A stretch of DNA of 64,000 nt from an uncultured Treponema sp. (GCA_949299755.1 CASGBA010000001.1:62001-126000), one strand, 5' to 3'; positions 8,548-17,519 are shown, counted from the stretch's first letter. The notes: a model not told the origin generated them from the sequence alone. Numbers and translations: made by a program.

Positions 8548-9282
8548 ATCACCGGCAAAACCGACAGACAAATCGGGTTCCGCATTCCGAAGTTTTTCCT
8601 CCGGGGAATAGCCCCGGAGCACGGCACAAGTCATGCACCCGAAATTCTTTCCGGCCATGATGTCCTGGGGGGAATCCCCGGTCATAAGCACATTTTCCGG
8701 ACTGTATCCGCCGGAGCCGGAAACCTTATTCACCTCCTCCAAAGCAGCCTTCAAGCCATCGGGGGCGGGCTTTATCCGGCCGGTGTTTTCCGGTCCGATT
8801 ATTGAACTCAAATACGGTGAAATCCCCAGTCTTTCCGTAATAATCAAGCTCGTTGCCAGGGGTTTATTTGATACAATGGCGGAATAAGCCCCCTCTTCTT
8901 TCAGCTTCCTGAGAAGTTCCATAACCCCGGGGAAAAGGGTTGTGCGTATAACCGCATGATTGTTGTAATAATCCTTATACCACACAAGCCGGCTGTCAAT
9001 ATAATCATCGGAGAGATGTTCTTTTTGGCCCTCCCCCGCGGAAGCGTTAAAAGCCCTCATTATCAGATTCCTAGCCCCGTCACCCACAAAAGTACGGAGG
9101 GTTTCCTCCGGTAACTCCCGGAAACCCGAATAAGACAAAGTGGCATTTACGGAAGCGGAAATATCCGAAATGGAATCCACCAAAACACCGTCAAAATCAA
9201 AAAGAAAAACTTTTTTGGAAGCAAGAGCCGCAAGAATCTCCGGAGAAGCTTGCAGTTTGGGAAAAAAATTATCGGAATTCAT
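8512..9282 (-). CDS. HAD-superfamily hydrolase, phosphoglycolate-phosphatase-like
   Basis: 256 aa. Motif I FDFDGVLVDS (nucleophile and acid aspartates) is followed by a helical cap, motif II IVSNKP, and motif III/IV MTGDSPQDI. This is the Gph/PGP branch of HAD phosphatases with a type C1 cap. Likely role: dephosphorylation of a small sugar or glycolate phosphate in the cytoplasm; the true substrate cannot be read from motifs. The first 20 or so residues before motif I are an extension. The 3' end overlaps the clpP gene by 36 bases on the opposite strand. No clear -10 or Shine-Dalgarno site lies before the start. Confidence 0.82.
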   Translation of the reverse strand: MNSDNFFPKLQASPEILAALASKKVFLFDFDGVLVDSISDISASVNATLSYSGFRELPEETLRTFVGDGARNLIMRAFNASAGEGQKEHLSDDYIDSRLVWYKDYYNNHAVIRTTLFPGVMELLRKLKEEGAYSAIVSNKPLATSLIITERLGISPYLSSIIGPENTGRIKPAPDGLKAALEEVNKVSGSGGYSPENVLMTGDSPQDIMAGKNFGCMTCAVLRGYSPEEKLRNAEPDLSVGFAGDLLELFTCGHNL

Positions 9283-9323
9283 AACAAAACAATTGCAAAA
9301 AAAACAAAACTTTTCAATATGTT

Positions 9324-9352
9324 TTGAAAAGCCCGTTTCAATATGCTAAAAT
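9324..9352 (+). promoter_or_regulatory. Promoter of the UPF0158-GNAT gene
   Basis: TTGAAA (9324-9329), 17 bases, TAAAAT (9347-9352), 5 bases, then the ATG at 9358. No Shine-Dalgarno site. This belongs to the leaderless promoter class seen repeatedly in the window. Confidence 0.55.
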
Positions 9353-9357
9353 AAGCC

Positions 9358-10320
9358 ATGGATTTTAAATTAAACCCGGAAATCATGGAAAATATAATCT
9401 TCTGCATGGAAAATCAAAAAGATGTCTTTTTTTTCGATATAAAACAAAAAAGATGTGTATCCGCCTCTGAATCCGGTGAAATGGAGAGGGAAAATTTAAT
9501 TCCTTTGCCGGAATGGACCCCTGTCCACGGGTTCAGATTGATGGAAGAATTCACCGGAACTGTCAAAAACCCTGTAATAAGGGAAAAACTAAGGGAAACA
9601 ATTTCAGTCAGGACCGGAGTTTTCAAGCGTTTCAGGCAAATTTTATCCGGATACCCTGAATTCGACCAGGCCTGGAGGTTTTTCAAAAAAGACAGACTGA
9701 AAAAAACCGTGTACAACTGGTATCAAACCATTTCTCTGGCAAAGGAGCTTTCGGATTTGGGGGAAGAACCGGAGGAAACCTATGAAATCATACGTAACGA
9801 TTTTATATTCGGAAGCTGCAAGCCTTCTTCCGGCTTTCTGAAAAGTCAATGCCGTCTTTTTTCCGGGGCGGAACCTGAAACTATTTCAAAAAATACTGCC
9901 CTCCCCGAAAAAATAATAGAGGAAGGTTTTTCCGAAGTTTTGGAAAAAATACCGGAAACATCAAGGCAGGCAGCCGCGAACCTTTTTCTCAGGTTTATAT
10001 CAGGAAATCCCGGGAACATGGAAATTTTTTACGCTGAAACCCCGGCGGCGGAAAAAGCCGGGGCTGTTCTTGTGGAATATTTTTCCGGCAAAGGAAACGG
10101 AAAAACCGCTGTTGTCACCGCTGCGGCTGTCAAAATGGAATTCAGGGGACTGGGAGTGTTCACCCAACTGTTGGAAACCGTCAAATCTTCCGCAGAAAAG
10201 AAAAGCTATAGGGCCATGTGTTTTATGCCATTCACCAGTCCTTTTTTGAACCCTCTCTTGGAAAGGCTGGAGATGACACCGGATTTACCTGCGGAACCGG
10301 CGGAAAGTCTGTTTTTTTAA
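9358..10320 (+). CDS. UPF0158-like domain fused to a GNAT-like acetyltransferase domain
   Basis: 320 aa. Residues about 1-120 resemble the UPF0158 family: a short beta region, then FRLMEEFTGTV, RTGVFKRFRQ and WRFFKKDRL ending in a tryptophan-rich helix. This family is of unknown function. Residues about 180-310 look like a GNAT domain: a beta-strand GAVLVEYFSGKG, the acetyl-CoA loop region VKMEFRGLGVFTQLLETV (the RGLG part corresponds to motif A), and the final strand plus helix NPLLERLEM. The middle section resembles neither family. The GNAT call is weaker than the UPF0158 call. It is a single gene with its own promoter, followed by an 86-base gap to the next gene. Confidence 0.65.
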   Translation: MDFKLNPEIMENIIFCMENQKDVFFFDIKQKRCVSASESGEMERENLIPLPEWTPVHGFRLMEEFTGTVKNPVIREKLRETISVRTGVFKRFRQILSGYPEFDQAWRFFKKDRLKKTVYNWYQTISLAKELSDLGEEPEETYEIIRNDFIFGSCKPSSGFLKSQCRLFSGAEPETISKNTALPEKIIEEGFSEVLEKIPETSRQAAANLFLRFISGNPGNMEIFYAETPAAEKAGAVLVEYFSGKGNGKTAVVTAAAVKMEFRGLGVFTQLLETVKSSAEKKSYRAMCFMPFTSPFLNPLLERLEMTPDLPAEPAESLFF

Positions 10321-10406
10321 TTTTATTTTAAGATTTTGCAGTCTTATCAGTCCAAGCATTGAGAAAGTTTTCCTTTTGTGCAATACTATAAGTATGAGGA
10401 GTCTAA

Positions 10407-11138
10407 ATGAAATCTAAAGAAAATAAAGAAGCAATCAAGGCTCAAGTAAATGATTTTTTAAAAAATGCAGTCAATCAAATACGTAGCGGAGAAGATCCCT
10501 ATGAATTAAATGAATACAGGAAAATTTTCCGGAAAAATGTTCCTTTTTCACTGCGTTCATATTTTGCAGCCTGGATTTTAAAATACATCGCCGAAGGCAA
10601 ACCTCTCCCGAGAATCCAATCCATGGACAAGGGAAAATATAAGGATAGAACCGACCGTTTTTCCGGGAAGAGTTTCCCCAAAGGTGAAAAAAGGAGTGTT
10701 TCTGACAGGGTAAAACCAGATTTTCAGGAATCCGCGGATACCCATGAAAATTCCCGGCATGAAGAAAAGTCCGGTTTTGAAAATTCCCATCCTGTTTTAC
10801 CGGAAGAGGCTTCATCCACCCTTTTTATCAGTATTGGTAAAAACCGCAGGGTATTCCCCCGGGATATTATTTCCCTCATCCTCCAGAATGTGGAAATGGA
10901 CAGGGATCACATCGGCGATATAAGAATTCTGGATAACTATTCTTTTGTTCAGGTTATTACGGAAGATGCCGGAAAAATAATAGAAGCCCTGACGGATTTT
11001 GAATACAGAGGTAAAAAACTCAATGTGAGTTATTCCCGGAAAAAGGATGATGAAACCGGCTCCGTAACAGAAGAAACAGGGAATCCTGGTGACGGAGAAA
11101 CAGTCAGGGAAAACGAAAACAAGAGCGAAAATTCCTGA
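10407..11138 (+). CDS. Stand-alone DbpA-type RNA-binding domain protein
   Basis: 243 aa. The part from about residue 132 to 210 (TLFISIGKNRRVFPRDIIS through YSFVQVITEDAGKIIEALTD to YRGKKLNVSYSRKK) matches the RRM-like C-terminal domain of DbpA/CsdA DEAD-box helicases, which binds structured RNA. The helicase core is absent. Residues 1-70 form a helical N-terminal domain that I do not recognise, followed by a polar linker rich in Lys, Ser and Glu, and the C-terminus is acidic and disordered. Likely role: RNA chaperone or ribosome-assembly factor in the cytoplasm; this is inference. The start ATG at 10407 is preceded by a good GAGGAG site, unlike its neighbours. Confidence 0.75.
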   Translation: MKSKENKEAIKAQVNDFLKNAVNQIRSGEDPYELNEYRKIFRKNVPFSLRSYFAAWILKYIAEGKPLPRIQSMDKGKYKDRTDRFSGKSFPKGEKRSVSDRVKPDFQESADTHENSRHEEKSGFENSHPVLPEEASSTLFISIGKNRRVFPRDIISLILQNVEMDRDHIGDIRILDNYSFVQVITEDAGKIIEALTDFEYRGKKLNVSYSRKKDDETGSVTEETGNPGDGETVRENENKSENS

Positions 11139-11143
11139 AAGGC

Positions 11144-11935
11144 TTATGATTGCACGCTGAAACTTCTTATGGCAAGAAGGAATGCAATCACATTCACCAC
11201 TACCCCCAGGCTTTTGATTACCAGGGCCGGAAACTTTGCGGAGGGATTCCGGGACAAAAGGTAGGCTGAAGCCAGGGTGAAAAAAAGCCCTGGCGGACAG
11301 TAAGGCACAACCCTTCCGAAAACCGCCGCAAGGGCTGTGATTGCGGCGGCGAAGTTCTGCCCGCCTTGCATAAAAAACAGGAAAAGGACAAATTCCAAAA
11401 AAGCCCCGGTAGCTACAAAAAAGGGTTTTAACGGGCATTCAGTCTTTTCCGGTACGGAAAATTCAGGCAAACACATTCCCCCGTTGTCCCCTGAATCATC
11501 CGGCGGAGTAAAAAAAACGCACATTCCCCGCCGGCGGACAATTTTCGGAGTCCCGGGAATTTTGTTTTTGCCGGCGGCCTTCATTTCCGCAGGAGATTTA
11601 AATCCTGCCGGCGGAATATAAAAAGCATGGAGCCCCCGTGGGATAGACAGGAAAAACCTCCAGGGTATCTTTTTCGGATATTTTCCGTCCGACAGAAGAA
11701 AAACAGTTGCCGAAGGGACAACGGGAATAAGGCTTCCGGATGGAAAAGCTTCCAGCATTAGTTTCCTGGAATAAAAACCGGAAACCCGGGCATAAACACC
11801 TGACATGAGGCCTTCCCGACGCAAAAAATCAATACGGGCTGCCAGAAATTTTTTATAGAAAAAATTGAATAGGGCGGGTAAAACCGCATAAAACAAAACC
11901 GCAACCGGTAAAATTAAAAGCAACCAGCCTATCAT
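11144..11935 (-). CDS. Hypothetical membrane protein
   Basis: 263 aa, not recognised. An N-terminal hydrophobic segment (residues about 2-26) is followed by a roughly 130-residue basic, proline-rich cytoplasmic or periplasmic part. Three further hydrophobic helices lie near the C-terminus (about 173-190, 195-212 and 235-258). AAGGAG precedes the ATG at 11935 at normal spacing, and a TATCTT/TATAAG-type -10 lies just upstream, so this gene has a conventional leader. It is divergent from the MBL hydrolase gene and convergent with the DbpA-type gene, whose stop is 5 bases from its own. No functional motif is visible. Confidence 0.7.
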   Translation of the reverse strand: MIGWLLLILPVAVLFYAVLPALFNFFYKKFLAARIDFLRREGLMSGVYARVSGFYSRKLMLEAFPSGSLIPVVPSATVFLLSDGKYPKKIPWRFFLSIPRGLHAFYIPPAGFKSPAEMKAAGKNKIPGTPKIVRRRGMCVFFTPPDDSGDNGGMCLPEFSVPEKTECPLKPFFVATGAFLEFVLFLFFMQGGQNFAAAITALAAVFGRVVPYCPPGLFFTLASAYLLSRNPSAKFPALVIKSLGVVVNVIAFLLAIRSFSVQS

Positions 11936-11952
11936 AAAGCTCCTTTATAAGA

Positions 11953-11958
11953 TATACT
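11953..11958 (+). promoter_or_regulatory. -10 element 6 bases before the MBL hydrolase start
   Basis: TATACT, 6 bases, then the ATG at 11965. The -35 region is weak and overlaps the leader of the divergent membrane-protein gene. No Shine-Dalgarno site, so probably leaderless. Confidence 0.5.
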
Positions 11959-11964
11959 AAAACC

Positions 11965-12633
11965 ATGCGGATATCAAACATAGTAACGGGACCTATTTCA
12001 ACAAACACATGGATCCTCCCTTTAACCGGCGATTTTGCGGCGGTTATTGATCCGGGAGGAAATTACAATGATATTGTATCATATATTTCTTCCATTGGGC
12101 TGAAACCTTGTATTATTTTACTAACCCACGGACATTTTGACCATATAGCCGCCATTCCCGACCTAAAAAAAGCCTTTCCGGACATAAAAACAGGAATAAA
12201 CCAGGCTGATGCCATCTGCCTGGGGAAAAAAGCCCCGGCGTTTCACAAAAAAACCATGGGGGAAAGTCTTCCTTTTTTGTATCCTTCAAACCCGGACTGG
12301 ATAAACAATCTGCCCGAAGCCGACTTCTTTCTGGAAGAAGGCCCTGTTCCTGAAATTCCGGAGTACGGACAGCTTCTGGAGGGATGGGAAATAATACATA
12401 CCCCCGGCCACACACCCGGTTCCGTTTGCTTATACAACAAATCCCAGAAAATCATGTTTTCCGGGGACACCCTTTTTTGCGGCGGAATGGGCAGGACAGA
12501 TCTGCCCGGAGGAAACCAACGCCAACTGGAAACAAGCCTGAAAAAACTTGCCGCCTTTGATCCGGAAACAATTGTCTGTCCGGGACACGGAGGCACCACC
12601 ACAATCGGCAAGGAATTTTCCTCCGCTGTATAA
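11965..12633 (+). CDS. Metallo-beta-lactamase fold hydrolase, glyoxalase II-like
   Basis: 222 aa. The dinuclear-metal motif is complete: THGHFDH (HxHxDH) at about residues 53-59, a histidine in HTPGHTPGS, an aspartate in FSGDTLFCGGMGRTDLPGG, and the final histidine in CPGHGG. This is the small YcbL/glyoxalase II-like group of MBL hydrolases, which cleave thioesters such as hydroxyacylglutathione or related substrates; the short C-terminal region means it lacks the helical substrate domain of classical glyoxalase II. It acts in the cytoplasm. Substrate unknown. The next gene has its own promoter, so it is monocistronic. Confidence 0.87.
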   Translation: MRISNIVTGPISTNTWILPLTGDFAAVIDPGGNYNDIVSYISSIGLKPCIILLTHGHFDHIAAIPDLKKAFPDIKTGINQADAICLGKKAPAFHKKTMGESLPFLYPSNPDWINNLPEADFFLEEGPVPEIPEYGQLLEGWEIIHTPGHTPGSVCLYNKSQKIMFSGDTLFCGGMGRTDLPGGNQRQLETSLKKLAAFDPETIVCPGHGGTTTIGKEFSSAV

Positions 12634-12660
12634 CATCCAGCTTTTTTCTGTAAAAATATT

Positions 12661-12713
12661 TTGACAAATCATATACTGCCCTTTAATCTAAAAATATTAT
12701 TATTCTAGGAGGT
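12661..12713 (+). promoter_or_regulatory. Promoter and ribosome-binding site of cstA
   Basis: TTGACA (12661-12666), 17 bases, TAATCT (12684-12689), and the Shine-Dalgarno AGGAGG (12707-12712) 6 bases before the ATG at 12719. It has the best -35 and best ribosome-binding site in the window and a normal short leader. Confidence 0.75.
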
Positions 12714-12718
12714 ACGAT

Positions 12719-14170
12719 ATGGTGACTTTTTTCATTGCCTTGGTTCTGCTCATAGCGGGATTTTTCACTTACGGCAAAATAATCGAAAAAGTTTTCCAAA
12801 CCGACGCAAACAGGACTACGCCGGCAGTCGCCCATCCAGACGGAGTAGACTTTGTTCCAATGAAAACCTGGCGCATTTTCTTAATCCAGCTGCTGAACAT
12901 CGCCGGGCTTGGGCCGATTTACGGCGCACTTGCCGGGGCATGTTGGGGGCCCCGGGTATACCTGTGGATTGTCCTTGGAAGCATCTTGGGAGGTGCGGTC
13001 CATGATTTCCTTTCAGGAATGATGAGTGAGCGCCAGGACGGGGCTTCGGTCTCCGAGATTTCATACAGTTACCTCGGAAACATCGTCGGAAACATCATGC
13101 GTGTGTTTTCGGTCATACTGCTCCTGCTAATAGGAGTGAACTTCTCGGTCGGGCCCGCCGCCCTCATAGGAATGCTCACCCCTGAATGGATGAATACTAA
13201 TTTCTGGCTTATAATCATACTTATATATTACTTCTGCGCCACATTCCTTCCCGTAGATAAAATCATCGGAAAACTGTATCCGGTCTTCGGCGTATGCCTG
13301 ATCATCATGGCGGCGGGCGTGCTCGGCGGGCTGATCGTCAGCGGACGAATGATGAACCTTCCCGAAATGACAGCGGCCATGTCCATCCAGCATCCGGACG
13401 GAACCCCTGTCTGGGCGATGATGTTCGTCACCGTGGCGTGCGGCGCGGTCTCAGGATTCCACGCAACGCAGTCCCCGATTATGGCGCGCTGCATCACCAA
13501 CGAGAAGGAAGGACGTATCGTTTTCTACGGCGCGATGATAGCGGAAGGCGTGATTGCGCTCATCTGGGCCGCCGCGGGCGTCGCGTTCTATGAAGGTGTC
13601 GGACCGCTCAATGAAGCGTTGAAAGCCCTTGGACAGGGATCCGTGGTTTATACAATATGCCAGAACCTTCTCGGGCCTGTCGGAGCGGTTCTCGCGATGA
13701 TCGGGGTAATCGCCTGCCCCATAACGTCAGGCGACACAGCGCTGCGTTCCGCACGCCTCACAATAGCGGACTGGTTTAAAATCGACCAGAAATCGCTGAA
13801 AGCGCGCCTTTTCATGTCCGTGCCGATACTCGTGATTGTAGCGCTGGTCGGTCAGCTTCCGTTCCAGGTTGTGTGGAGGTATTTCTCCTGGTCAAACCAG
13901 ACACTTGCGATGATTGTCCTTTGGACGGGAGCGGCGTATCTGTACCGCCACGGCTTCCCTCCGCTGGCGTGCTTCATGGCGGGTATCCCCGCGACATTCA
14001 TGTCCGCCGTCTCCATGACATATCTGATGCAGGCTCCCGAATGCTTCCATCTGCCAGTTTCAATCGCCTATCCAGTGGGAATCATCTTCGCAGTGGTATG
14101 TCTTGCGGTTTTCAGCTGGCGGGTCATTTACCTCAAAAAAGGTGAAACCCTGAAAGCTCCTTCAGTCTGA
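12719..14170 (+). CDS. cstA: Carbon starvation protein A family (peptide or pyruvate transporter)
   Basis: 483 aa polytopic membrane protein of the CstA family. The characteristic segments NIAGLGPIYGALAGACWGP, AVHDFLSGMMSERQDGASVSE and PITSGDTALRSARLTIAD are all present. E. coli CstA and its paralogue BtsT (YjiY) import peptides or pyruvate. This protein is shorter than E. coli CstA (about 700 aa), which is usual for the short form found in anaerobes. From about 12820 onward the gene is richer in GC and in CG dinucleotides than its neighbours and uses more GCG, CGC and ATC codons, which points to recent acquisition. It has its own promoter and terminator. Confidence 0.92.
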   Translation: MVTFFIALVLLIAGFFTYGKIIEKVFQTDANRTTPAVAHPDGVDFVPMKTWRIFLIQLLNIAGLGPIYGALAGACWGPRVYLWIVLGSILGGAVHDFLSGMMSERQDGASVSEISYSYLGNIVGNIMRVFSVILLLLIGVNFSVGPAALIGMLTPEWMNTNFWLIIILIYYFCATFLPVDKIIGKLYPVFGVCLIIMAAGVLGGLIVSGRMMNLPEMTAAMSIQHPDGTPVWAMMFVTVACGAVSGFHATQSPIMARCITNEKEGRIVFYGAMIAEGVIALIWAAAGVAFYEGVGPLNEALKALGQGSVVYTICQNLLGPVGAVLAMIGVIACPITSGDTALRSARLTIADWFKIDQKSLKARLFMSVPILVIVALVGQLPFQVVWRYFSWSNQTLAMIVLWTGAAYLYRHGFPPLACFMAGIPATFMSAVSMTYLMQAPECFHLPVSIAYPVGIIFAVVCLAVFSWRVIYLKKGETLKAPSV

Positions 14171-14208
14171 CGGACAGCCCTGTATCAGACCGGGAACCCA
14201 TTAAACAC

Positions 14209-14235
14209 AGCCCGCATGAAAATGCGGGCTTTTTG
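14209..14235 (+). terminator. Intrinsic terminator of cstA
   Basis: A 9-bp perfect stem, AGCCCGCAT (14209-14217) and ATGCGGGCT (14222-14230), with a GAAA loop and five T after it. Confidence 0.9.
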
Positions 14236-14303
14236 TTAAAAACACTGAATTTAATATTTGCAGATTTTACCACTTTGGTTTAATATCTCCTGCGGAGGAA
14301 GAT

Positions 14304-14789
14304 ATGAACATAACCGTAAGACAATATAAACGGGAAGACGCCCATGTGGCAGCTTCTATGTGGAATAAAATTGTGGAGGAAGGAACAGCTTTTCCGCAAA
14401 TGGAAACACTCTCCGATGATGAAGCCCATGAATTCTTTTCGGAACAATCATTTACAGGAATAGCTTTTGACGGAGAGGAAGCTGTTGGCTTATACATCCT
14501 GCATCCCAACAATGTGGGAAGATGCGGCCATATATGCAACGCCAGTTACGCAGTCCGGGGAGATTTGCGCAGAAAAGGAATCGGGGAAATACTTGTTTCC
14601 CATTCATTGCGTAAGGGAAAGGAGATGGGCTTCAGGATACTCCAATTCAATGCGGTGGTCAGTACAAACAAGGCGGCCCTTTATCTTTATGAAAAACTTG
14701 GATTCACAAAACTGGGGATAATACCCGGAGGCTTTTTAATGAAGGACGGACGGTATGAGGACATTATCCCCCATTACAAAGTGCTGTAA
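14304..14789 (+). CDS. GNAT family N-acetyltransferase
   Basis: 161 aa single GNAT domain. It shows the acetyl-CoA binding loop region VRGDLRRKGIGEILVSHSL (R-x-x-G-I-G) at about residues 85-103, preceded by the strand GHICNASYAV and followed by GFRILQFNAVVSTNKAALYL and YEKLGFTKLG, the standard order of motifs. The sequence AVVSTNKAAL matches members that acetylate small molecules or protein N-termini, but the substrate cannot be assigned. GGAGG lies before the ATG at normal distance. It is flanked by the cstA terminator and a perfect inverted repeat. Confidence 0.85.
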   Translation: MNITVRQYKREDAHVAASMWNKIVEEGTAFPQMETLSDDEAHEFFSEQSFTGIAFDGEEAVGLYILHPNNVGRCGHICNASYAVRGDLRRKGIGEILVSHSLRKGKEMGFRILQFNAVVSTNKAALYLYEKLGFTKLGIIPGGFLMKDGRYEDIIPHYKVL

Positions 14790-14801
14790 ACCGCAGGCCG
14801 G

Positions 14802-14840
14802 GGATTCAGGTTCAGGGAGAACATCCCTGAACCTGAATCC
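14802..14840. terminator. 17-bp perfect inverted repeat between convergent GNAT and copA genes
   Basis: Arms 14802-14818 (begins GGATTCAGG) and 14824-14840 are exactly complementary, with a 5-base loop. The position between two converging stop codons suggests a bidirectional terminator, although neither side has a T-tract. Confidence 0.65.
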
Positions 14841-14852
14841 ACCGGATAAATA

Positions 14853-15062
14853 TCAGGAAACAGATATTACTTTATAGTCCTGCTCCTCCACTGCCTTTTT
14901 CAAATCCCCGTCAGAAACGTCTGCTTTCAAAAGCACTTCAGCGGTGCCGGTTTCATGGCTTGCGGAAACTGATTCAACACCGTCCAAAGCTTCGAGGGCT
15001 TTTTTTACGCGGGCTTCGCAGTGGCCGCACATCATTCCTTCAATTTTAAGGGTTTTAGTCAT
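14853..15062 (-). CDS. copZ: Possible separately translated CopZ-like copper chaperone within copA
   Basis: The codons of copA just before residue Met811 form a near-ideal ribosome-binding site, GGAGGAGGAAGTT directly followed by ATG at 15062, in frame with copA. Initiation there gives a 69-aa HMA protein beginning [15 protein letters not shown], the size and motif of a free-standing CopZ. In copA itself the same bases encode the Glu-Glu-Glu-Val of the linker. The C-terminal domain could therefore be made both as a fused domain and as a soluble chaperone. This is inferred from sequence only; a fusion with a fossil ribosome-binding site is the alternative. Confidence 0.55.
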   Translation of the reverse strand: MTKTLKIEGMMCGHCEARVKKALEALDGVESVSASHETGTAEVLLKADVSDGDLKKAVEEQDYKVISVS

Positions 15063-17492
15063 AACTTCCTCCTCCGTATTTATTTCAGGTTTTCCATTCC
15101 TGTCATCCCGGTCTTCTCCGTCAAAAATCATTCCAGTGACGGAAGTTAAATCAACCGGCACCTTCCTTTTTCCATCACGTTTCGAATCAAAAAGTTTGAA
15201 CCAATTAAGGCGCAGGGCATTGCTTATGACGCAGAAACTTGAAAGGCTCATGGCAGCAGCACCGAACATGGGATTCAAAGTCCATCCGAAAACCGGAATC
15301 CATGCACCTGCCGCCAGCGGGATTCCTATGATGTTGTAAAAAAAGGCCCAGAATAAATTCTCATGGATATTCCGCAAGGTGGCACGGCTCAGTCTGATTG
15401 CGGCAGGGACATCCAGAAGGGAGTTCCTCATCAGGACCACTTCGGCGGCATCCACAGCCACATCTGTCCCAGCCCCGACGGCGATGCCTATGTCCGCCCG
15501 CATAAGTGCCGGAGCGTCGTTTATGCCGTCACCCACCATGGCAACCTTTCCGGCGTTTTTCAGGGAACGGACAACAGCCTCCTTCCCGTCAGGCAGCACT
15601 TCCGGGATTATGCCGTCCACACCTGCCAATCCGCCCACAGTACGGGCAGTGCGCCGGTTGTCTCCGGTCAGCATGACGGAAGTAATCCCCATGTTCTTCA
15701 GCTGGGAAACCGCCTCCGCGCTGTCTTTTTTGATAATATCCGCAACGGAAACCATGCCGAGGAATTTCCCGTCAAATGCAAAGAACAAGGGTGTTTCACC
15801 CTTCTCCGCAGATATATCGGCTTGCTCCAAAATTTGCCGGGAAATTTCCACCTTCCCGGATACGAAATTGTAATTTCCGCCTTCTATTTTCTTTCCATCA
15901 AGAAAAGCTGAAAGACCGTTACCCGGGAAGGCTTTAAATTCCGTTGTATCCGGAAGTTCCGGAAGGGACTCCACAGATTCATCCCCTGAACCGCCCCGGC
16001 TGTAAAAGTCCAATACAGCCTTGGCTAAGGGATGCTCGCTTTTTTTCTCCAGGACAGCGGCGTAAAAAAGCAAATCTGATTCAGGAATTCCAGGGGCCGG
16101 ATATAATCCTGTGACTCCCGGTTCTCCACGGGTTATTGTCCCGGTTTTGTCCAAAGCAACGATGCTAATCCTTCCGGTTTCTTCCAGGGCCGCCGCTGTT
16201 TTAAATAATATTCCGTTACGGGCGCCAACACCATTACCTACCATTACGGCCACAGGCGTGGCAAGCCCCAGGGCACAGGGACAACTTATCACTAAAACAG
16301 ATATTCCACGGGCAAGGGCAAAACCAAGGCTCTCACCGGCAAAGAGCCAGCAGGAAACAGTTATAATTGCAATGGCGATAACAACCGGAACAAAAATTCC
16401 TGAAACCTTGTCTGCGACCTTTGCAATTGGAGCCTTTGTGGCGGCGGCGTCACTCACCATTTTTATTATTTTCGCCAAAGCGGTGTCAGTTCCCACATTG
16501 ACCGCCTCACATTTTATAAAACCCGATTGATTTATAGTCCCTGCGGAAACAAAGTCCCCGGCAACCTTGTCCACCGGAATACTTTCCCCTGTAAGGGAAG
16601 ATTCGTTTACAGCGCTTTCCCCGTCTAATACCCGGCCGTCCACAGGAATACTTTCTCCCGGGCGGACTATAAACACATCTCCTTTAAGAACCTGGGAAAC
16701 AGGTATTTTGATTTCCGAACCGGCACGTATGACAGAAGCGTTTTTCGGTGTAAGTTTGATTAAGTTTTTCAAAGCGTCCGTGGTTTTTCCTTTGGAAACG
16801 GATTCAAGCAGTTTACCGACTGTTATCAGGGTTAAAATCATTGCAGCGGATTCAAAATACAAATCATGGGCAAGATGCCTTACGGTGATGTCTTCTCCGG
16901 ATGTTTGGGCGGATGTCATGGCAAATACTATATATGTACTGTAACCAAAGGCTGCGGCAGCCCCCATTGAAACCAGGGTGTCCATATTTGGAGCTCCGTG
17001 TATGACACTACGGACACCCGAAATAAAGAATTTTTGATTTATAACCATGACAGCGGCTGTTAAAAGCATCTGGGCCAGAGCGCCAGCCACATAATTGGAA
17101 GCTATCCAATCGGGGACATACCAACCGAACATTGTATGCCCCATGGAAATATACATCAAAGGGATAAGAAAACAGAGGGAAAAAACAAGGCGTTTCCTTA
17201 AAATAGGTGTTTCCCTGTCCTGAAGCCCATCCTCCCCGGAAGCGGCAGATGTCATCAGGACATCCGCCCCATTGTTTTCCAAGGGGGAGGGATTGTCTTT
17301 TTTTTCCGCCCCATAGCCGGCCTTTTCCACCGCGGCAATAATTTGATCGGCGGAAGCGGTTCCTTCAACCCCCATGGAATTGGTCAAAAGACTGACAGAA
17401 CAGGCCTCAACTCCGGGGAGTTTGGACACCGCTTTTTCCACCCTTGCGCTACATGCAGCGCAGGACATTCCTTTTACGGTATATTGTTGCAT
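14853..17492 (-). CDS. copA: Copper-exporting P1B-type ATPase with N- and C-terminal metal-binding domains
   Basis: 879 aa. Order: HMA domain with GMSCAAC (Cys10/Cys13), transmembrane region, actuator with TGES, the SCPCALG ion-binding motif in a membrane helix, phosphorylation site DKTGTITRG, the HP motif [13 protein letters not shown] and GDGINDAP. After the last membrane helices comes a polar linker of about 45 residues and then a second HMA domain with [11 protein letters not shown] at the extreme C-terminus. The protein exports Cu(I) across the inner membrane. A C-terminal HMA is unusual; in most bacteria the equivalent is a separate CopZ chaperone. An internal start for exactly that domain is described separately. 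csoR lies 27 bases upstream in the same operon. Confidence 0.94.
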   Translation of the reverse strand: MQQYTVKGMSCAACSARVEKAVSKLPGVEACSVSLLTNSMGVEGTASADQIIAAVEKAGYGAEKKDNPSPLENNGADVLMTSAASGEDGLQDRETPILRKRLVFSLCFLIPLMYISMGHTMFGWYVPDWIASNYVAGALAQMLLTAAVMVINQKFFISGVRSVIHGAPNMDTLVSMGAAAAFGYSTYIVFAMTSAQTSGEDITVRHLAHDLYFESAAMILTLITVGKLLESVSKGKTTDALKNLIKLTPKNASVIRAGSEIKIPVSQVLKGDVFIVRPGESIPVDGRVLDGESAVNESSLTGESIPVDKVAGDFVSAGTINQSGFIKCEAVNVGTDTALAKIIKMVSDAAATKAPIAKVADKVSGIFVPVVIAIAIITVSCWLFAGESLGFALARGISVLVISCPCALGLATPVAVMVGNGVGARNGILFKTAAALEETGRISIVALDKTGTITRGEPGVTGLYPAPGIPESDLLFYAAVLEKKSEHPLAKAVLDFYSRGGSGDESVESLPELPDTTEFKAFPGNGLSAFLDGKKIEGGNYNFVSGKVEISRQILEQADISAEKGETPLFFAFDGKFLGMVSVADIIKKDSAEAVSQLKNMGITSVMLTGDNRRTARTVGGLAGVDGIIPEVLPDGKEAVVRSLKNAGKVAMVGDGINDAPALMRADIGIAVGAGTDVAVDAAEVVLMRNSLLDVPAAIRLSRATLRNIHENLFWAFFYNIIGIPLAAGAWIPVFGWTLNPMFGAAAMSLSSFCVISNALRLNWFKLFDSKRDGKRKVPVDLTSVTGMIFDGEDRDDRNGKPEINTEEEVMTKTLKIEGMMCGHCEARVKKALEALDGVESVSASHETGTAEVLLKADVSDGDLKKAVEEQDYKVISVS

Positions 17493-17519
17493 ATCTATAA
17501 CAATATACCGGATTTTTTT

